From Spirillospora albida (GTDB lineage: Bacteria; Actinomycetota; Actinomycetes; Streptosporangiales; Streptosporangiaceae): 64,000 nucleotides of DNA. The stretch covers positions 310,001-374,000 of the forward strand of contig NZ_JOFJ01000005.1 of the NCBI RefSeq assembly GCF_000718255.1, read 5' to 3'. Both the position numbers and the translations under genes were made by a program. The notes under the pieces were generated by a model. The model was not told the DNA's origin. It searched no databases and saw only the letters and a program-made list of their open reading frames with translations. Position 1 is the first letter of the stretch; each line of letters starts with the position of its first letter. This document shows, one piece after another, positions 58,953 through 64,000 of this stretch.

Positions 58953-58996
58953 GGTCAGGAGGGCATCCCGGCGAAAGCCAGGATGCCCTCCTGACC
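58953..58996. terminator. Strong bidirectional terminator
   Basis: A perfect 16-bp stem, GGTCAGGAGGGCATCC (58953-58968) with GGATGCCCTCCTGACC (58981-58996), around a 12-nt loop, between the convergent prk and K+ channel genes. Confidence 0.88.
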
Positions 58997-59013
58997 ACAT
59001 CTCCGCGGAGAGG

Positions 59014-60078
59014 TCAGACGGTGAGGTCGTGCCAGGGGATCTCCGGGCGGTCCTGCGAGACGATCGCGAGGGACTGGCCGCCGCGGATCCGCTCGTCCGG
59101 TTCCGACGCCAGCCGGAAGCGGGCGTTCGGCCGGTGCGACTCGCCGACCGCGAGCAGGGTCCTGCCCTGCTTGAGCAGGTGGATCGCCAGGTCGAGGCGG
59201 GACCACTCCCCCGCGTCCGCCGGGACGTCCACGCGGAACAGCGTCGAGTCGGCGTCGAGGGTGCTCGCGAGATTGTGGTAGATCGACCCGACGCCCGGGT
59301 TGCGGATCGCGACCGCGACGACGGCGGGGTCGTCGATGTCGACCGGTTCGATGTCCGGGTCGACGAGGCCGAGCGCCTCGGTGATCTCGGCCCGGCGGCC
59401 GCCGTCGTTGACCCCGGCGAGCAGATGGACGGACGGCTCGCCGCTGCGCCGCAGGTACGCCACGACGTGCAGCATCACCCGGACGGTCTCGTCGTCGTTG
59501 CGGCCCACCACGAGCACTGTGCGGGCCGCCTCGAGGCAGGCCCGCTCGAACGCGGTGTCGTCGAACGCCACCACGTCGTAGAGCTTCGGGTCGGGGTTCT
59601 CGCCGGCCAGCTGGTCCGGCCAGAAGACCGTCACGACGGACGTCTTCTCGAACTTCGGGTCGGCGCGGAGCTGGCCGATGACGGCGCGCAGCCCGTCGCG
59701 CTCGTAGCCGACCACCACGAGGTGGCGGCGGTGGTGCAGGCGGGCCTGCCCGTTGGCCTTCATGGTCCTGCCCTTCGCCATCCAGAGCGTCAGTTCGGCG
59801 AACAGCACGAGGCCCGCAGTGACCCCCGACAGGATGACGAGCGCCCCGCCGACCCGGCCGCCCGGCGTCGCCGGGGACAGGTCGCCATAGCCGGTCGTGG
59901 TGCCGCTGACGAAGAAGTACCACAGGTACTCGTGCGGTTCCTTGATGTCGGCGCCGGGCTCCTCGAAGACCGCGATCAGCGCCCATCCGGTGATGAACGC
60001 GCCCACCAGGACGAGCGCGGGCACCCGCCAGGACCGCGACGTGATCCCGTGGAGGAGCTGCAGCAGGAGAACCGGCAT
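59014..60078 (-). CDS. Two-helix K+ channel with TrkA-N/RCK domains
   Basis: The protein has 354 residues. Helix 1 (VPALVLVGAFITGWALIAVF), the pore loop with the selectivity filter TTTGYGDLSP, and helix 2 (ALVILSGVTAGLVLFAELTLW) make the Ion_trans_2 pore. A cytoplasmic Rossmann RCK domain follows (HLVVVGYERDGLRAVIGQL, VVTVFWPDQL, VLVVGRNDDETVRVMLHVVAYL). Ligand (NAD, nucleotide or Ca2+) gating is the family habit. ATG 60078 starts before the first helix. Confidence 0.9.
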   Translation of the reverse strand: MPVLLLQLLHGITSRSWRVPALVLVGAFITGWALIAVFEEPGADIKEPHEYLWYFFVSGTTTGYGDLSPATPGGRVGGALVILSGVTAGLVLFAELTLWMAKGRTMKANGQARLHHRRHLVVVGYERDGLRAVIGQLRADPKFEKTSVVTVFWPDQLAGENPDPKLYDVVAFDDTAFERACLEAARTVLVVGRNDDETVRVMLHVVAYLRRSGEPSVHLLAGVNDGGRRAEITEALGLVDPDIEPVDIDDPAVVAVAIRNPGVGSIYHNLASTLDADSTLFRVDVPADAGEWSRLDLAIHLLKQGRTLLAVGESHRPNARFRLASEPDERIRGGQSLAIVSQDRPEIPWHDLTV

Positions 60079-60131
60079 GGCGCGCAGCGTCCCAGGGCGG
60101 GGACATCGGAGTCAAGAGCCGAAAGGCGAGG

Positions 60132-60500
60132 TCAGAGCCGGTCGGCGCGATCGGTTCGCGGTGAGGTCCGGGGGGTGCCGGGTCCGAGGACGCGGGAGAG
60201 CGCCGCCGCGACCTCCTCCGAGAGGCCGTGCGCGCCGGACGGCACCAGGCCGGCCGGCGACGGTTCGTCCCGGACGGCGTCGCGGGTGTGGCCGCAATCA
60301 CGGCACTCGACCTCGCCCAGCCGGCACACCAGGGCCGGCGAGCCGCACACGGCGCAGCGGTCCAGGATGGCGGCCCAGTCGCCGCCGGCCTGGCAGCCGG
60401 GGCAGACGAGGACCTGGTGGTCGGCGCGGACCCCGCGCCGCCACGGGCTCGCGCCGCGCACGGGATCGGTCTGCCGCGCCCCGCAGCGGAAGCAGGGCAT
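60132..60500 (-). CDS. Small multi-zinc-ribbon protein, 122 aa
   Basis: Cys pairs appear as CFRC, CPGC, CAVC and CRDC (residues about 3-75), enough for two zinc ribbons, with a further acidic, Pro-rich tail. GGAGGAGTG precedes the ATG at 60500; a longer upstream frame is not supported. I recognise no named family. Confidence 0.7.
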   Translation of the reverse strand: MPCFRCGARQTDPVRGASPWRRGVRADHQVLVCPGCQAGGDWAAILDRCAVCGSPALVCRLGEVECRDCGHTRDAVRDEPSPAGLVPSGAHGLSEEVAAALSRVLGPGTPRTSPRTDRADRL

Positions 60501-60571
60501 CACTCCTCCAGGGGTGCGGGGCCGGATCCGGCCACGGATGCGGGCCGCGCGACCGGGTCGGCCCGGGTCGC

Positions 60572-61027
60572 TCAGAGGGCGGCGAGCGCCTTGCGGTACT
60601 CGTCGAGATCGCGGGCGTCGGGAAGGGCGTTGCGGACCTTCCAGCGGACGACACCGCGCCGGTCGATGAGGAACGTGCCGCGCAGGGCGACGCCGCGCTC
60701 CTCGTCGAACACACCGTAGCGCCGCGCCGTCTTCCCGTGCGGCCAGAAGTCCGTGAGCAGCGGGAAGGGGAAACCCTCCTGGTCGGCCCACGCGCGCAGC
60801 GCGAACATGGAGTCGACCGAGACGGCGAGCACCACCACGTCGTCCCCGAGATCCGGCAGCGCGTCCCGGAGGGCGCGCAGCTCGCCGGTGCACACTCCGC
60901 TGAACGCCAGCGGATAGAACACGAGCACGGCGTTCTTCGCGCCGCGCAGATCCGACAGCCGCACCGGAGTGCCGTGCTGATCCCTCAGCTCGAAGTCGGG
61001 CGCCTCGTCGCCCACCTCGACCGCCAT
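60572..61027 (-). CDS. ahpE: Peroxiredoxin AhpE-like
   Basis: The protein has 151 residues. The peroxidatic Cys lies in YPLAFSGVCTGEL (about residue 46), and the fold follows APDFELRDQHGTPVRLSDLRG and RGTFLIDRRGVVRWK. One catalytic Cys is evident, as in mycobacterial AhpE, which reduces peroxides with mycothiol or thioredoxin partners. It lies 40 bp after the DUF3052 gene, on the same strand, the order seen near aceE in mycobacteria. ATG 61027 has GGGAG close by. Confidence 0.9.
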   Translation of the reverse strand: MAVEVGDEAPDFELRDQHGTPVRLSDLRGAKNAVLVFYPLAFSGVCTGELRALRDALPDLGDDVVVLAVSVDSMFALRAWADQEGFPFPLLTDFWPHGKTARRYGVFDEERGVALRGTFLIDRRGVVRWKVRNALPDARDLDEYRKALAAL

Positions 61028-61067
61028 GAGTCTCCCGCCGTTCGCCCCCCGGACGGGTTCTCCGGGG

Positions 61068-61496
61068 CTACTTGCGGACCTTGGGCGCGACGAGCCGCGT
61101 CCCGGACCACTCCCTTGCGGCGCTGATGCTACTCGTCTGGGACAGGCCGGCGGTCTGCGCGGCCTCGCCGATGTCGCTGGGCTCCACGTGCCCGTCGCGG
61201 CCCGCCTTCGGCGTCAGCAGCCAGATGTTGCCGCCGCCGGTGAGCGGGACCATCGCGTCGGTGAGGCCCTCGAACAGGTCGCCGTCGTCCTCGCGCCACC
61301 ACAGCAGCACGACGTCCACGACGTCCTCGTAGTCCTCGTCGGCGAGCTCGTTGCCGGTGATCTCTTCGACGGATCGGCGGAGTTCCTCGTCCACGTCGTC
61401 GTCGTAGCCGATCTCCTGCACCACCTGGCCCGCCTTCAGGCCGAGCCGTTCGGCCAGGCTGCGCTCAGACTGCGCCTGACCCGCGGTCGCGCTCAC
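61068..61496 (-). CDS. DUF3052 protein
   Basis: The protein has 142 residues and matches the DUF3052 family: LAERLGLKAGQVVQEIGYDDDVDEELRRSVEEITG, DVVDVVLLWWREDDGDL and LTGGGNIWLLTPKAGRDGHVEPSDIGEAAQTAGLSQTSSISAAREWSGTRLVAPKVRK. GTG 61496 has GGGAGGAATTTC before it. Members sit beside AhpE and aceE across actinobacteria. Function is unknown; the acidic first half suggests protein binding. Confidence 0.9.
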   Translation of the reverse strand: MSATAGQAQSERSLAERLGLKAGQVVQEIGYDDDVDEELRRSVEEITGNELADEDYEDVVDVVLLWWREDDGDLFEGLTDAMVPLTGGGNIWLLTPKAGRDGHVEPSDIGEAAQTAGLSQTSSISAAREWSGTRLVAPKVRK

Positions 61497-61680
61497 GAAA
61501 TTCCTCCCATGGTCGGTCGTTCGGCATGCGCCTCGCTCGTTCTCGCGGGCACGTCGTTGCGGGACAGTCCACACAAGCAAGTGCCTCCAGCGCAAGTGTC
61601 TGCACGGCTTTTGGTGGGCCCATTGGCCCGAATACGGAGAAGAACGTCTCCGTACCTTCGCACACTGTGAGATGCCACGC

Positions 61681-62088
61681 TCACCCCCGCAGCACCGAGA
61701 GCCGGACCTCGCGGTCGTGGTTGTCGACGTTGAGGTCGACGAGCGCGATCGACTGCCAGGTCCCGAGCGCGAGCCGCCCGTCCAGGAACGGGACGGTCGC
61801 GTACGGCGGGACGAGCGCCGGCAGGACGTGTGACCGGCCGTGGCCACGCGAGCCGTGCGCGTGCCTCCAGCGGTCGTCGGCGGGCAGCAGCTCCCGCAGC
61901 GCGGCGAGCAGGTCGTCGTCGCTGCCGGAGCCGAGCTCGAGGATCGCGACGCCGGCGGTGGCGTGCGGCACGAACACGTGCAGCACGCCGTCACCGCAGG
62001 CGGACGCGGCGAACCGCGCGCACTCGGCGGTGACGTCGTGCACGGTCTCCTGTGGACCGGTGGTCACCCGGACCACGGTGCTCTGCAT
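61681..62088 (-). CDS. YjbQ/UPF0047 family protein
   Basis: The protein has 135 residues. Family hallmarks are TVHDVTAECARFAASACGDGVLHVFVPHATAGVAILELGSG, HAHGSRGHGRSHVLPALV and LDGRLALGTWQSIALVDLN. The histidines and acidic groups form a metal site; some members were described as secondary thiamine-phosphate synthases. ATG 62088 is preferred; a GTG at 62094 is the alternative. Confidence 0.88.
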   Translation of the reverse strand: MQSTVVRVTTGPQETVHDVTAECARFAASACGDGVLHVFVPHATAGVAILELGSGSDDDLLAALRELLPADDRWRHAHGSRGHGRSHVLPALVPPYATVPFLDGRLALGTWQSIALVDLNVDNHDREVRLSVLRG

Positions 62089-62161
62089 GATCACCGGTGT
62101 ACCCCGGTACGGGCCCGCCTACCCCGGGACGGCGGTGCGCGGATCGCCGCGCCCGGACGGG

Positions 62162-62359
62162 CTAGCGCGACAGGCCCCCCGCGTGCTCGACGACGGCGTC
62201 CGGGCCCGGGTAGATCAGGGCCTCGTGGCCGTCGTCGAACCGGACCAGATAGGGCGGGTCGCCGTCCGGCCCCCGCACCTCGATGATCTCGCCCAGCCGA
62301 TCCGCCTGTCCGACGACGGTGCCGTGGACGTGCAGGCGGTCTCCGATGTCCGCGTTCAT
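62162..62359 (-). CDS. DUF1918 protein
   Basis: The protein has 65 residues and matches DUF1918: DIGDRLHVHGTVVGQADRLGEIIEVRGPDGDPPYLVRFDDGHEALIYPGPDAVV. It is an SH3-like small beta barrel in outline. GGGGGAGTG precedes ATG 62359. No function is known. Confidence 0.9.
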   Translation of the reverse strand: MNADIGDRLHVHGTVVGQADRLGEIIEVRGPDGDPPYLVRFDDGHEALIYPGPDAVVEHAGGLSR

Positions 62360-62590
62360 CACTCCCCCAACCGGCGTGTTCGGCGCGTCCGGTACGAGCG
62401 CGTCTCATCCGCTCGGTACCCGCTCTGGCGGGAACAATGGTTACCGAGGGGTAGAGATGCGTTAGCCGCCACGAACGGCGACGATGGATCAACGAGGAGG
62501 ACGGCCACCAGCCGTCCGCGGGACGGGACCGGCCCCCCGAGCGGCGGCCGCGGGTCCCGCCGGCACCACCGTGAGCGCAGAGGGGATCCC

Positions 62591-64000
62591 GTGGCTTCCG
62601 GACGTCAACGCTATTCGATCATCAGCGACGGCCTGCCGAGCCAGCTGCCCGACATCAACCCGGACGAGACCCGGGAGTGGCTGGAATCGCTGGACACGGT
62701 CATCAAGACCGAGGGCCGCGGCAGGGCGCGCTACGTGATGCTGAGGCTCCTGGAACGTGCCCGGGAGCTGCAGGTGGGGGTACCCGGCCTGCGCAGCACC
62801 GACTTCATCAACACGATCCCGCCCGAGCACGAGCCGTGGTTCCCGGGCGACGAGCACGTCGAGCGGCGCATCCGCGCGTACATCCGGTGGAACGCCGCGA
62901 TCATGGTGTCGCGGGCGAACCGTCCCGAGCTCGGCGTCGGCGGGCACATCGCCTCCTACGCGTCCGCCGCGTCCCTGTACGAGGTGGGCTTCAACCACTT
63001 CTTCCGCGGCAAGGACCACGGCGAGTCGGGCGACCAGGTGTTCATCCAGGGGCACGCCGCTCCCGGCATCTACGCGCGCGCGTTCCTGGAGGGGCGCCTG
63101 CAGGAGACCCACCTGGACGGTTTCCGGCAGGAGCGGTCGCATCCCGGCGGCGGCCTGTCGTCGTACCCGCACCCGCGGCTCATGCCGGACTTCTGGGAAT
63201 TCCCCACGGTGTCGATGGGCCTGACCGCGATCGACTCGGTGTACCAGGCGCGGTTCAACCGCTACCTCTACAACCGCAAGATCAAGGACACGTCCCGCTC
63301 GCACGTGTGGGCGTTCCTCGGCGACGGCGAGATGGGCGAGCCGGAGTCGCTCGGCGCGATCGGCCTGGCCGCCCGCGAGGAGCTCGACAACCTCACGTTC
63401 GTCGTCAACTGCAACCTCCAGCAGCTGGACGGCCCGGTCCGCGGCAACGGCAAGATCATCCAGGAGCTGGAGTCGTTCTTCCGCGGCGCCGGCTGGAACG
63501 TGATCAAGGTCATCTGGGGCCGCGACTGGGACCCGATCCTCGCCCAGGACGTCGACGGCGTCCTCGTCAACAAGATGAACACCACGCCGGACGGCCAGTT
63601 CCAGACGTTCACCGTCGAGTCCGGCGAGTACATCCGGGAGAAGTTCTTCGGGGACGACCCCCGGCTGCGCAAGATCGTCCAGCATCTGTCGGACGACGAC
63701 CTGCGCAAGCTGTCGCGCGGCGGGCACGACTACCGCAAGGTGTACGCCGCGTTCAAGGCGGCCCGCGAGCACGTCGGCCAGCCGACCGTGATCCTCGCGC
63801 ACACCATCAAGGGCTGGACGCTCGGCTCCGACTTCGAGGCCCGCAACGCCACCCACCAGATGAAGAAGCTCACCAAGGCCGAGCTGAAGGAGTTCCGGGA
63901 CCGCCTCTACCTGGAGATCCCCGACTCGGCCCTGGAGGCGCCGCTGCCGCCCTACTACCACCCCGGCGAGGACTCCGACGAGATCCAGTACATGCGCGAG
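62591..64000 (+). CDS. aceE: Pyruvate dehydrogenase E1 (homodimeric type), 5' part, runs off window
   Basis: The first 470 residues are present; the frame reaches base 64000 with no stop. E1 decarboxylates pyruvate with thiamine diphosphate and reductively acetylates lipoyl-E2. RQRYSIISDGLPSQLPDINPDE at the N-terminus, PELGVGGHIASYASAASLYEVGFNHFFRG, QGHAAPGIYARAFLEGRL, the ThDP motif GDGEMGEPES with later NLQQLDGPVRGN, and IKGWTLGSDFEARNATHQMKK identify AceE. GTG 62591 is a good start, after AGAGGGGATCCC. Being first here and divergent from DUF1918, it fits the aceE neighbourhood of actinobacteria. Confidence 0.96.
   Translation, partial: MASGRQRYSIISDGLPSQLPDINPDETREWLESLDTVIKTEGRGRARYVMLRLLERARELQVGVPGLRSTDFINTIPPEHEPWFPGDEHVERRIRAYIRWNAAIMVSRANRPELGVGGHIASYASAASLYEVGFNHFFRGKDHGESGDQVFIQGHAAPGIYARAFLEGRLQETHLDGFRQERSHPGGGLSSYPHPRLMPDFWEFPTVSMGLTAIDSVYQARFNRYLYNRKIKDTSRSHVWAFLGDGEMGEPESLGAIGLAAREELDNLTFVVNCNLQQLDGPVRGNGKIIQELESFFRGAGWNVIKVIWGRDWDPILAQDVDGVLVNKMNTTPDGQFQTFTVESGEYIREKFFGDDPRLRKIVQHLSDDDLRKLSRGGHDYRKVYAAFKAAREHVGQPTVILAHTIKGWTLGSDFEARNATHQMKKLTKAELKEFRDRLYLEIPDSALEAPLPPYYHPGEDSDEIQYMRE

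Overview
The window is very GC-rich, densely coded DNA with GTG/TTG starts, 4-nt ATGA/GTGA stop-start overlaps and long hairpin terminators. It carries actinobacterial marker families: SepH, DUF4193, DUF3052, DUF4235, DUF1918, homodimeric AceE, AhpE, Nif3 with CT398 zinc ribbon and RNase H/phosphatase, coproheme-type HemH, and Rex-, LexA- and GlnR-type operators. SepH, many Ser/Thr kinases and an NLR-like regulator point to a filamentous actinomycete. Streptosporangiales/Thermomonosporaceae (Actinomadura-like) is my inference; nothing in the window fixes the genus.

Layout. 0-2.5 kb: 5' end of valS and small housekeeping genes. 2.9-9.4 kb: two tandem membrane Ser/Thr kinases, the second fused to an oligopeptide-binding protein, then an OmpR-type two-component system. 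9.6-19.8 kb: IMPase-hemH, a lytic transglycosylase, an MFS exporter, an aldonolactone oxidase, sepH and a PH-domain pair. 20-29 kb: a DrrAB-type ABC exporter, NDH-2 under a perfect Rex operator, a PEBP lipoprotein, a long disordered anchored protein and a SulP-carbonic anhydrase fusion. 29-38.3 kb: RNase P RNA, the RNase H/zinc ribbon/Nif3 operon, a small gene behind a perfect LexA box, a PhaC-like hydrolase, a Rel-like protein with an eroded synthetase, and glnII.

38.4-45.3 kb is accessory. It has two tRNA relics, an intact tRNA-Val, a gene-poor stretch with an SOS-like box, a glycosyltransferase-like gene interrupted by about 11.75 copies of an 8-bp repeat, and a divergent pair: an NB-ARC/TPR (NLR-like) protein and a 139-residue helical protein. 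These two share a short amyloid-like motif, at the N-terminus of the first and the C-terminus of the second. This looks like a bacterial amyloid signalling (BASS-type) NLR/effector pair, probably abortive immunity, and is the most interesting system here.

47-59 kb: a diguanylate cyclase, then a carbon-fixation locus: red-type Rubisco cbbL-cbbS-cbbX, divergent cbbR, and phosphoribulokinase further on. A TnpB-only IS605-type element and a NarL-type two-component system lie between the two CO2-fixation blocks. 59-64 kb: a K+ channel/TrkA protein, then the conserved AhpE-DUF3052-aceE neighbourhood, with aceE running off the end.
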